From Nissolia schottii (lineage: Eukaryota; Streptophyta; Magnoliopsida; Fabales; Fabaceae): 64,000 nucleotides of DNA. The stretch spans positions 142,215-206,214 of the forward strand of contig QANU01112481.1 in the NCBI GenBank assembly GCA_003254905.1, in the 5' to 3' direction. Numbering within the stretch: the first letter of the stretch is position 1; each line of letters starts with the position of its first letter. The position numbers were made by a program, and so were the translations under genes. The notes beneath the pieces are model-generated. The model was given only the letters and a program-made list of their open reading frames with translations, was not told the DNA's origin and ran no database searches. Shown piece after piece: positions 27,920-43,696 of the stretch.

Positions 27920-30900
27920 CACACTTTTGTAAATTTTGCTTTTGACCCATGTTTTAGTAATACCATTTTTTTGTCCCATTTTTGTGTAAACCCCATAAAA
28001 TGTTTGTTAAATGAATGGTAATGATGATAACATCACTTTAAAAAAATAAGAGGATCTTAATCATTTTTTATATCACCATATATTTTTGGGTAGGTTTTGA
28101 CTCATTGAAATTATTTATATTTATTGGCACATAAAAATTGTGCATTGACTAAGGTGTATTAAAGAGAGTAAATGCGTAGATCGGATATATGAGTAATGAC
28201 TTGCCGATGAAGGTCTTTGAAAATTTTAAACCCCCCATTTGGTCAAGTTTGTGTCGAGCACTAAAACCACGAACAACCCTAGGTGATTCCACAAAGTATG
28301 TAACTAATTCTAATTAATTAGTAGAAGCAAATTATCATAAGAGCTCCATGGGATGATATGCCTTATCAAAGGAAGTCTCACTATGAGACGATCCAGAGCG
28401 GTAACCCGCTATGAGTTTTGTTTATCAATGAGTGATTACAAGTCTCAATGCAACTCTCTCTAGTGCGAATCACTTTAATGAGTAATTTGTAAGTATTTAT
28501 GTAATGTTTAACTTGATGAAATGATCACTTCAAATTCATCTAAAATTTTGTTTATAAAAAATAGATAAATAAAATAAATTCCAATTGAAAAGCTATACAT
28601 TCCTTGCCATATGTTATAAGTGGCTTTTGAGTAAACTTTAATACTTTTAAAAAAATGAATTGCCAAATAAAAAAGCCATAAATGATTAAAATCCGGTCAC
28701 CTACCACCTAAATCCATTTTTGATAGTAGCAGGTGTGGGCCGTGGTTTTAATTTGAGTCCTTTTATGAATTAGAAATTGTGAACTTAAAATGCATTCACA
28801 TGGACACAAACATGAACATGAGACACGACATTATATGTGACACGACGACACATTAGTTTTGAAATTTTATAGGACACAGAAACAACATATATAAATATAA
28901 AATTAAATATTTATAATAATATCCTAGTATTTTCATTAATATCAAATTATTAATTTTTAATATTTTTCAAACATCTTTCAAAATACATGAAACATTCAAG
29001 ATATTTTCATGTGTCAATACTTGCTACTTTTCTAAGGGTCCACATTATTATAAATTATTTAGTATTTAAAATATTTTTTATTCGAACACGGTATAAACAT
29101 GGCTGAAAAATTTTCGGATATAACTCGGACACACTTGAACACAACTAATTAATAATTTTATATTTGGACATTTTTGAACACATGCGACACATGTGTCGGA
29201 TGAGTGTGTTCGTATGTTGGTGTCCGCAATGTGTCAGACATGGGTACACGACAATCTTACGGAGTGTCTGTGCTTCTTAGGTGGAGACAAAGTGACACAC
29301 ATGCTCTATTTGGAACATGAGATAGACCGGGATAGAGACACAAAATAGAAAATTTTTATATTTTTGTACCTCACTGAAATTAAGATAGAAGAAACATAAA
29401 ACTTTTACTTTTGAAAACATAAAATTAAGATATGAAGAGACAAAAATTTTCTTTATCCCTATGTTTCTATCCTCCTATCTTATCGTTAATGCCAAACGCA
29501 AGTCCACGAGTTTGATGCATATTTTGTGCATTGTGCAACGGGTTTTTTCTCCATGAAAATTTGTTTTAATGATCAATAAGAGTAGGTCAATCCATCTAGA
29601 AGCTTTGTTCTATGTAATGTGCAACACGTTTGGAGTTTGGAAACACTTCAAAGTACATGGGCAGCCCGGATGATTTATTTTGGGCTTACTGGACAAGTCC
29701 AGTTGGTTTGGCTAGTGGGCTATAAGGGCCAAGCCCATTTTGCTGAAGCAATTATGTTGATCTAGCGTTCTTACATCTCACGACCCAAAAAAGCCTTCTT
29801 ACCTATAGCATTAGCAACACTTGTGTTCCTTTACCTCATTTTTATGTGGTGTTATTGGTGGCACACATGGTAACCTACACAATCAAGTAGACTATTTGAT
29901 CATGATGGCCCCCATCTTTTCCCTTAAAAATGACAATAGATCGGATGATCAGTTGTGTAAAAATTCGAAGTCGGATGGATAATAATTAGTTTGGATTTGT
30001 TCTACATTTAAATAAATTATTGATAAAATTAATCTTAACCATTTTTATTAGTTTGGTATCAACTATTTCTTTTATTTTATAATAGTACTCACTTTTACTT
30101 TTTTAGATTTATTCATAATTTAATTTATCTAAGACAAAGAGAATAGTTTATTAGATCAATCTGATTCACTTATATTTAACGGAAGTTCTTAAATTCAATT
30201 CTTAAAATTTGATTGATATTTTTACGGGTACATAACTTAAATAAAATTATGGTCATTACTAATTTAAAATGTTTACTATTGGAAACTTTAAATATATATC
30301 TCAATTAATATTTACATTTCAAGTTAAACTGTGCAACAATTCGATCAATTTAACGTATGGCACTACTTAAAAAAGAAGTCAATCTATCTATTCAAACCTT
30401 TTTGAACCATACATTCAAGCAATGTGAAACATTGTTTGCAATATCTTTTTAACTCGTCTGTCATCACATATATTTTTACTGTGAAAGAAAGTGACATGAT
30501 TATCAAATGAGTGAACCAAGAAGAACTCCTTTTGCACGACACAATTCGATTTGTTTTACCTACATTAACATTCTTTCATGAGTATTCAGTTTTGCTAAGT
30601 ACTTAATCTCAAGAGAGCTTGGTGTACACTTTTATAAATTATGAAGTTGAAGTGTGGCATAACTTATTAAAATGGTTAATCTAAACTTTTTTTTAAGGGA
30701 TTATCAAAGTAAATATGTCTTTTTTAAACAAAATCTATTATTAAAGACACTGATAACAATCGAACTTTTAATTAAATACTTAAAAAAATTCAGTCATCTA
30801 CAATTAGTCTTTGTTGGTTGAGGCCTGTTTAATTTACCTATCAAATTCCACCGATTTCACAAGGAGGGGAGAAATCCACACGAGTTGGAGGACAAATGAA

Positions 30901-31080
30901 CAAGTTCAAGTGAAGATGCAAAAATCTGACACAAAACAAACATGAACCACTCTCCCACCAAGTGACAGCGACACACCTCACCATGAAAAAAGACCATAGC
31001 CCTGTTATCTTCCCACTATACCCTATAGCCCCCCAATCCAAAGCTTGGCCACAATTCAAGCACCAGCATTATCCCTTCAA
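27920..31080. other. Gene-free interval with repeat debris
   Basis: No gene is credible. Repeats of 'gacacgacgacaca' and 'gtgtcgga' words (28790-29280) and of 'agagacacaaaatag' words (29290-29510) look like dispersed non-autonomous elements. The part at 30840-31060 is more GC-rich, but its minus-strand frame (30841-31059) shows no known motif. Confidence 0.5.
28785..29280. repeat. Dispersed repeat with GTGTC/GACAC-rich inverted ends
   Basis: One end carries ACACGACATTATATGTGACA and the other ATGTGTCGGATGAGTGTG and GTGTCCGCAATGTGTC, giving an imperfect inverted arrangement around an AT-rich centre. This resembles a common plant MITE-like family. Boundaries are not exact. Confidence 0.35.
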
Positions 31081-31420
31081 TTACTAACAAAATAGTGAGT
31101 TTCTAAAATAATCCGTTAGCAACGTTTATTCAGTGGCTCTGGTTGCTGCCAATGTATTCCGCCAATTGCCACTGCCACATAATTATAATAACTACACACT
31201 TTTCTTATGCAGACAAAAAGGTCACGAAACCAAAAATTAAAAACGCATCTTATTGTCAGACACGTATAACATTGTGAACTAGTTTCGTGTTTCCTGCTGA
31301 GAGCACCTCAAGCGTAGGTGGTCGCTACGTACGCTTTGCTCCCATTATTATAGCAACGTGAGTCCACACAAACACTGTTCGGTCCCAAAGAACCTTTTCA
31401 ACTTCTAACCAGTTCCTCAG

Positions 31421-32104
31421 GTATCATTTCTCTCAATTTTATGTTCGATCTAACACGACCCACTTGCAATCAAATGCTGAAGATCGAATCTTTTGCCTTT
31501 TGGGTCGACTGGGTTCGTGGTACTTTGAGGGATACTTGATTCCCATTTTTTTTTATGGCCTTTTTGCTTATAAGCTTGAAGGGTTTTTTTTCAGAATCTG
31601 GAATGCATTGGGTACCTTGTTACTATTTGATTATGGTGTTGTTTGATGTGTGTGTGTGTGTGTGTATCATGTATCGTTTGATCAGTGTTCACTGGCTTTT
31701 CTAGTTTCTTCGTAATCATGCAATCCCCCCCCCCTGCCGATTCGTTGCACTGTGTTATGGAATAGGTATGGTCCTTCAAATACTAGGTCTATACGACGTG
31801 ATATTTGATGAAGTTCTAAGCAAGAAAGGGAATTCTAATTTGGGGCTCTGCGTCTGTCATTTCAATCTTTCACTTCACCAGTTAGTTTGAATCACGTCGT
31901 TGAATAATCAATAAGACTGCAGAGGCATTCATGTGTTCCCGAATCAAAACATTTCACATGTTGTAGAATAGGTGGTATTATGCTGCTTAATTTCAGGATT
32001 CACATGCAGTTCTCATTTTTCTTTTTCCTTTCACTCTATCAACTGGTCTGGTTGGTAAAGGTTTCATATGTTGATTGTTGGTGTTCTTGGATTTTATTAT
32101 ACAG
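31421..32104 (+). other. Probable 5'UTR intron of the aminotransferase (GGAT) gene
   Basis: A CAG|GTATCA donor at 31420/31421 and a TTATACAG acceptor at 32104 bracket a T-rich stretch just before the start codon at 32126. A long leader intron fits this gene type. It contains a (GT)n tract at about 31647-31665. Transcript evidence is lacking. Confidence 0.5.
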
Positions 32105-32125
32105 TGACATCTGTAAGAAGTCACC

Positions 32126-36650
<4,525 letters not shown>

Positions 36651-38150
36651 GAAAAATCGTGGGAAAAAATTTCTAAAGCAGTTACAAGTCCATCCCTTAA
36701 AAAAATAACTCCCCCTATATATGGGGCTTCTATTTGTAAACCTTACGTTTTCTTTCTATCTCTTCTCCGAACTGTTATTCTTATACCATCTCTTAACCGT
36801 CAATATTTCATGTATATTTAATCTTCCTTGCACCTTTATTATGCTGTGCATGAGCAATTCGATGGCCTTGAACACGGTAGTTCCCTCTTAATGCCATTTG
36901 CTTTAGAAGTTACATTTACTAGCAGAATATTGCTGCTTACACAATTGAGAATGACGACGTATAGAAGGTGCAACATAAATCTTTAGCTATCTTATAAGCG
37001 TTGGAATAGCGAGCACGCCATTATATTATAGAAAGAGAGATCAGTCCCTTTGGTGTGGGGCATAATTATTAATTACTGATCATGTCTGAGGACTTGAATG
37101 CTAACAAATGTGAATTCATATACTGGATTTGGATTATGATGTTAGTTTTGATGGCATATCTCCCATTGGATTGGTACCGTCTACCGAGTCCAGTGTTGTT
37201 GTTGTTGTTATTGTAACTTGTTGTCCTAGTCGTCTTATTTGTGCTTGATTCCTTGCCATGGATTGGCCACACTGATAAGTTCAAGCATTGAAAAGTAGAG
37301 CAATAATTGGTTCAAGAAAGTTGCAAAGATGTGATGGAATTCAACTTGTGATGTTTCCTCGCATTTTATTTAATCTAGATGGACCTTTTCCAAGTTGTAA
37401 AGCCCATGGGAATCAAAATTAATTTAAAGCTAAGGAATATAGGACACATGAAAGTTACTTTGAAAAGCCTACAGCTTTTGCCGGTTATTCTTATCCATGC
37501 GTTGTTTGATTTTTACATGAAACTCTTTAGTATGTCCAATTTGTTTGATTGATAACAGGAATGGGAAAGTTGAACCCAAGCAACGGAAACTCTTGTGCCT
37601 TTTCTGGCTAGCAATAAAAGAATGGAGGAAGGAGGCTTTTCTTGCAAGTACACCTACTCTGTCCATAAGGAATCAAATTCAATTGCAAGAACCAAACTGG
37701 ATATGATACGGTTGGGCAGAGATAATAATTAACTAGTTTTATGGTTATTTGAAATTGAACTGTGAACAATAGCAGATAGGTCTGTATATGGTTGAGTTTG
37801 CTGCAAGAAATAAACTAGATTGAATCAAACCAGAAATTTGGTTCATTTTCTCAAATCTAACTGATTGAAGAACGCCTGAACCGGTTATAAACCAATTGTG
37901 AAACAGTTTATAACTTTTGTATTACTCATTTAATTTTATTCGATTTTTAGTTCAACGGATGATGGCGAGGCAAGCATTAGTCAACTAATCACATCAACTG
38001 TGTTCAAGTCTTGAAGATGCTGTCAACTAAATGCCAAATTTTGCTTTCACACTGAAATGTGTTATTATAAAATTACTTTCAAGTTGTATACAATTAATTT
38101 GAAAGGAATAATCATTTTATTTTAATGTTAAAGTATACTTTTCACTTGTT
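36651..38150. other. 3'UTR of GGAT and intergenic DNA
   Basis: 3'UTR probably runs to about 36850-36900. Beyond it no gene is seen; short frames at 37069-37284 and 37469-37666 show no known motif. Confidence 0.5.
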
Positions 38151-38154
38151 AAAT

Positions 38155-39318
38155 ATAGAAAAACGTTGAATATTGTCGATTTTACTGGCGGATTTTTTGG
38201 CAAATTTAGCAGTGAATTTCATGTTTAAATCTGTCACAAATGGTTTTTTTTCAACTCTAGCCACGACGTAGACCAGAGTTACATGAGATAATATAAAAGA
38301 GCATATATTTATTTTTGGATATATAAATAGAAATTTAGAATTACATTATAAAAAATTAAACATAAATGTTAAAAGATGATTACTAATTTTAAGTAGCATT
38401 TTAATTATAATTAATTTTAAGAGTCAATAATTGAATTTTTAAAAAAAATAAGAAAGAAACTCAAAACAAAATATATATTATAATTGCACCATTAAAGCAC
38501 AATAACATGATGGTTGTAACGCACACTCCTATCTTTGAGGTGTTGAGTTCGAGTTCTAATATTGAGCTCAAAATATATTTGAATTAATGCAAATGATATA
38601 AGAACATGCGAAACACATGTTATTACACAAAAACATGTGATAGCCTGGTGGTGGAAGCACACGCACAAATCCTAGTGGGTGGTGGGTGTTCCGAAGTATG
38701 CACTTCGGTCCGCTTTCTAGATCCTGGAGCTTCAAGGTCTTTGATGAGGTCTCTGGAAAGGTCTTTACGCTCGCGTTGCGGTGGGTACCTACAAACACTC
38801 CAACGCTCAATTAAGCAAGGGTATAAGGGAGTTTAGTGAATGATAATCAGATGATTTTTCATACCTGGGGGGTATGGGTCATTATATAGTTGGGGTGGTT
38901 GAGGCCCTTCCACGTGTCACATTGGTGGGCGAATATCTCATACCCGCGTGTTGTGGTGGCGGGAAACTATCCCGTGTCCGCGTGCTGCGGTGGGAGGAGA
39001 GGATCTTGGGCCCGCTGAGCCCGAGAAGGTGGGAGCAGAGGATCTCGGAACCGTTCGAGGGTTCGCGAGTGGTCAGGCGAATTGGGCCAGTCCGCGAACT
39101 TTGGGCCCAGATCTTGGAGGTGACTTAGGATGGGCCTTTATGGTCCAGCCCGTAACAATGGGATGGATTAATATGCAGGTAATTGGTTCAAATAATAATT
39201 TCTAATGTTTTATTACGTTACCAGTGACTGATATATTTTTTGACAAAAAATCCGTTGAAAACTATAAAATCTCCCGATAATTTATTATAATCCGCTGGTG
39301 TATGGCGGTTTTCTAGTA
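38155..39318. mobile_element. Short CACTA-type non-autonomous element
   Basis: The right end (about 39306-39318) reads TTTTCTAGTAGTG, the complement of CACTACTAGAAAA, and its subterminal part carries CCGCCA, CAGCGGATT and CAACGGATTTTT on the minus strand. The left part (38156-38230) carries TAGAAAAACG, CTGGCGGATTTTT and GGCAAATTT, which mirror these. The core at about 38640-39160 is GC-rich (GGTGGTGGGTGTTCC, TGGGAGCAGAGG), unlike its surroundings, and may be captured or inserted sequence. No transposase is seen. Confidence 0.5.
38600..39160. repeat. GC-rich insert inside the CACTA-type element
   Basis: The insert has phrases such as CGGTGGGTACCTACAAACAC, TCCAACGCTCAATTAAG, ATACCTGGGGGGTATGGG and TTCCACGTGTCA. 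These recall the leader or LTR regions of dispersed plant repeats, but I cannot assign a family. The open frames here (38606-38836, 38874-39128) have no known protein features. Confidence 0.35.
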
Positions 39319-41989
39319 GTGATATATATACATAATTTATTAGTAGAAGGTTTAACTATTAAATTTAAATTATAGTAAAATGTGAACAGAACCCCAATTA
39401 AAATGCGTAAATATTTTTTATGACAAAAAAGTCAATTTTAGTTAATAATAATAATAATAATATTTTTTTGGTTTTCTTTACCAAAAATATTATTATTATA
39501 AACTTCCCTTTTTATATTTAATTTGGTAAATTAAAACTTCTTTTTATAGTTTTCAATCTTTGAATATAGAATAGGTTAAATTTTTATTTAAATCTTCTCA
39601 TGGAATGACAAAACATTATGATCACAGTGTCCTTAATTTTAGAGTTTTAAATGCTTCAAGCGAATTCGATAATTGACAAATCATATGCCGAAAACAAATG
39701 AATGAATGAATCAAGAAAGAAAGAAAAAAAAAACTAACAAATGTCTTTCAAGTATTAGTTAAAAAATTTAAAGTAAAATATTTTTTAGTTTTTAATATTT
39801 TCATTATGTTAAAGACTTAAAATTTTATTTTTCAATAAGAATTTATCGCTTAAAGTTTGTTGACAATTGTCCTAAAGAAAAAGAAAGAAAGAAAGAAAGA
39901 AAGAAAGGTGCTTTATTTATATGACATCGAAGGAGACTTTTAAGAATATGAATGAATGAATAGAAGTATATTGGTGATCCCAATTCCCAATATATCCCTG
40001 AAAAACTTGGCGCCAAAATGGAATGCCTCACTCAGCTATTGTCACGGGGGACGGGCACCCAAATTTCTCTCCTTTTTTCTGCCTCTCACAAAGTTATTTA
40101 ATGGCCTCCGCTTATTTCACGAGCTTCCTCAGGGTACCCTTCATTCGCCCTCCCTCTACATTTGATTTATTCATACTACTACTACTTTTATAGTACTACC
40201 ATTCCATTATTCATGTGTCATACTTGATCTTCCTTACATTTAAAACCGTATCTTTCTCCTCTCTCTCTCTCTCTCTCTCTCACAAATGTCATGAGTACAT
40301 ACATGTATTTGGACAGTATCATAACATGTTACTCTATTTGTTTTAATTAAATAAATAAAACCCAGGGTTCCCTATATACTTCTTAGCGTACTAGAATTGT
40401 AGGTACGGGAATTAGTGAATTACTTTTTTTTTACAATATTAAAACTACTTCTATTCATAAATAAACATTAGATTTAATTAGAATGCATTGTCGGTCATCT
40501 TATCATATACCGACAAATCAATAAACATGATTGATTATCATACATACTATTTAAAATGTCATTCAAATGAAATAAATTAATTGGTTGATAATGTAAAATC
40601 TTTTTCACTGTCAGGCATTACAATTATACTCATTAACATTAGCACTCGAGAAGTTTGCTGACAGTTAAGTTCAAATTTATTCATAGTATTACTTTTTTAT
40701 TTTATTTTATGGAATACTAGTATGATGTAATCATATGAATGAAATTAGATGTAATATATATAATACTTTATATGATATTTTATGGGACTGATTCTGTTAA
40801 AAATGAGTTAGAAAATCACATTATATCATCTAAAATTTAATATATTATAAATAAATAAATAAATAAAGAGTCATGCTAAATAGTACAACAACATGTCTGT
40901 TCAAAATTGCTCAACAGATTAAATGATTTAATGGTGGTTTTTTAAAGTAAAATTATAAAACGTTAAAAACAAAATAAGATTAACATTCAGTGATTGTTGC
41001 GCATATATCGTGCATAACTTTGTTGAACTGCAACTCATTCTTGATTAGGATGATAGGGAGTTTCAACTCCTAACTATACCAATATTCTTTTTAAGCTTGA
41101 AAATAAAACAATTTGTATTAAGACTGGTAACAGGGGGAAAACTCCTAACTCAACTTGTTAAAGATAGTTAAAGTTAATTATTTGGAGGTTAGATGAAGTT
41201 AGTTATTGTTACTTGCTGCACAAGCAATTGAAGTCTTAAGTGGACTCTTCCGTATCTCAAGTTTAACATTATCGATGGACTAAAGATCAACCAAATACTC
41301 GAGATTAAAGACAAAAAAAAATTATTTCACTCATGAATCAAATTCATGTAACTTCTACTCCCGTTAATTTTACTCGCAATAAAACAACACCCTAATCTAT
41401 ACTATACATAATCTATATTGTATATCTACACTTCTATACTTATTATATATAAAGGAGATTCCATTGATAACCAACTTTTGGTCTCCAACTTTTCTTGTCA
41501 TTTTTACCCTTAAAAAGAATGTAGTTTATTAACATTTTTTTGAGTTAAAACGTAAACTCACTACAACATTACATAAAGTAATTACCCCACTATTCATATT
41601 TTTAATTAAAGAAACTTACCTCTTTATCTCATAAAAAAAAAAAAAAAGAACTCCTCTCTTTCTCCCATTTCTCAATGTGAATCAAAACCTCTCTTTTTCC
41701 CAACCAACACAACAATGTAAACAACAACTGTGATGGCAGAGTCGACAACCATATTTATGACAACACAATGACAACGTTAACACTTTGTCAAGGCACGCTA
41801 ATAAGAAAAATGTTTTATGTACAACTTAAAATCTACCAACTTTTGTACAACTCACTTTTTCTAATATGTTTCTTCTTCTTTATTTTTTCTCTCTTCTTTT
41901 CCAATCTCCCATCATTTTTTTTTCATTTTCATATTATTTTTTATGAATCCGAGAGTTTTCATTTTCGTTTTCATCATATTCATTTTTTT

Positions 41990-42370
41990 TTGTTTTTCAA
42001 ATGTTTGTGCATACTTGTTCAAAAGTTTATGTAAGTATAGTTGATCAAAAGTTTGTGCATGTGAACACAAAAGTTTTTTTACTAGTCTTCGTTTTTGTTT
42101 ACGTCGTTATTTTTTTTTGTTTCTGGTTGTTGAAAAGTTTATGTACATCAATTCAAAAGTTTGTGAATATGTTATAAATGTTTGTGCATAGTAAAGAGTG
42201 AGTCCACATGTTTAGAGTGTGAGTGGGGAGATTGAGAGAGGGTGTGACAATTACTTTTTGCTATTTAATGCACCGTATATCTGATTTGATTTGGTTTCGT
42301 ATTTGAAAAATTTTATGCATGTGTGTAAAAAAAGTTTGTGCATGTATATGCAAAAGTTTGTACACCCGCT
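41990..42370 (+). repeat. Degenerate repeat of AAAAGTTTGTGCATGTG words
   Basis: At least seven variants of the phrase CAAAAGTTTGTGCATGTG occur between 41998 and 42362, some as ATGTTTGTGCATA or GAAAAGTTTATGTACAT. Spacing is irregular (about 20-70 bp). It looks like a decayed minisatellite or the tail of a dispersed repeat. Confidence 0.6.
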
Positions 42371-42919
42371 ATCATTGTGTAAATCATGGGTTGACAGCAT
42401 TGTTGACAACATTTGGGTTGTACACTTAACATTACTCTGCTAATATTATGGAGTATAATGACAATACAATATTTATAACAATTTATTGTTATGTTTTAAA
42501 TGTGAATGTAACAGTCTCATGTTGATAAAGTTCTGATTAAGTAAAAAATATACATTTGGAAAATACCCATAAACTCATTGCTTTAAAATTTTTGACAAAT
42601 ACATGATGTTCAATCCACTTTTGTGTCTCACTTAATCTATTAATTTTACTCTTCTAATTTTGGACTCCCCTCGCTGCTTTAAGTTTAACATTTTGGCGTG
42701 TATGAAAAACATTTTTTAGTGTTAATGCTAGGATAAAATTAAAAGAAAAATAGTTAATATAAATGAAAAAAAATTACTAGAAAACAAGAAGATAAATTTC
42801 ATGGCTAGCTATCTTAAGAGTTAAGAGCCTTCATAATTAAATTTAAAAGGTACATCATCAGAACTAAACTAAAGTGGGTGCCTAGAATTCCTTGAACCAT
42901 TTGACACGGCAGACACAAA

Positions 42920-42934
42920 TGGCCCTCTATAAAA
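42920..42934 (+). promoter_or_regulatory. Candidate TATA box of the SMR gene
   Basis: CCTCTATAAAAGAGC lies about 380 bp before the start at 43306. It is the best TATA match upstream and is followed by a C/T-rich leader. A C-run (about 43147-43157) and an ACACAC tract lie in the presumed 5'UTR. Confidence 0.4.
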
Positions 42935-43305
42935 GAGCTTAAACTCTAAGCACACTTTTTCCCATGTCCCCTCACCTTCAACAACCACCTTCAAAGGAGC
43001 TCTTCCCACCCAGTCCTCCCTCTTTTCTTTTCAAATTTCTCATACATATCTTTCTCAGTTTTTCCTCCTCTCTTTATTCCTCCCTCGCTTTAGCACCTCT
43101 TTTCACCAGTCAACACTTTCCTACTGGTTTCATCTTATTCCCTAACCCCCCCCCCCCACAAAAAAAATATATAAAAGTGGGTAAAAGAAAGAAAGAAAGA
43201 ACCTATCTTTATTCCCTTATTATTCTCTCCCTCTTTCTCTCTGGCCTCTTAACTTCTATATATACACACACACTTCCCTGAAACACTTTTTTTGTTGGTT
43301 AAATC

Positions 43306-43647
43306 ATGGGGTTCTCCGAAGATCACTCAGATCATAACAGAAAATGGGTCATCGCTGGAATCTCTCTCAGAGCTCCATTGAAGCCAATATACACTTCCAA
43401 GCGCGCGGATCATCGTCACAAGTACCAACAAGAAGAAGAAGAAGAAGAACAAGAAGGTGACACTACAGAAGAATGTTCTAGAACCCCCACTGGAGAGGAA
43501 TCGAAGGTTCCGGCCAAGCTGGCGTGCCCGCCGGCTCCTAGGAAGCGGAAGCCTTCTCTGAAGTGCAATGGATCGGCCAGGGAGTTCTTCACTCCGCCGG
43601 ACTTGGAAACTGTGTTCATAAGGCGCCATGTTGAAAGGGCTAATTGA
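43306..43647 (+). CDS. Cyclin-dependent kinase inhibitor, SIAMESE-RELATED (SMR6-like)
   Basis: It is a small plant CDK inhibitor that blocks CDK/cyclin complexes and promotes cell-cycle exit or endoreduplication in the nucleus. It is a single exon of 113 aa. The N-terminus NRKWVIAGISLRAPLKPIYT is the mark of the SMR6-type branch. An acidic stretch (QEEEEEEQEGDTTEECSRTP) leads to the SMR motif ECSRTPT. Then come the KLACPPAPRKRKP basic motif and the EFFTPPDLETVFIRRH motif that ends the family proteins. Length (about 100-130) agrees. The start is at the only upstream ATG in frame. A GA repeat follows the stop by 14 bases. No neighbours are functionally linked. Confidence 0.9.
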   Translation: MGFSEDHSDHNRKWVIAGISLRAPLKPIYTSKRADHRHKYQQEEEEEEQEGDTTEECSRTPTGEESKVPAKLACPPAPRKRKPSLKCNGSAREFFTPPDLETVFIRRHVERAN

Positions 43648-43658
43648 TTTGAATATTC

Positions 43659-43660
<2 letters not shown>

Positions 43661-43694
<34 letters not shown>
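43661..43694. repeat. (GA)n microsatellite in the SMR 3'UTR
   Basis: About 17 AG units lie 14 bp after the stop codon at 43645-43647 and therefore most likely in the transcript. Confidence 0.9.

Positions 43695-43696
<2 letters not shown>

Larger units (their letters stand above)
39319..42960. other. Gene-free AT-rich interval
   Basis: No gene is credible. It holds a (GAAA)n tract at about 39878-39907, a (CT)n tract at 40257-40281 and a degenerate repeat at 41990-42370 (listed separately). The segment at 41395-41470 (TATACTTATTATATATAAAGGAGATT) recalls the start of some plant Helitrons, but no matching hairpin end was found. Confidence 0.45.

Noticed and set aside
41395-41470. Helitron start
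   Set aside because: The sequence resembles some Helitron 5' ends, but no CTRR end with a hairpin was found downstream and no Rep/helicase coding is seen.
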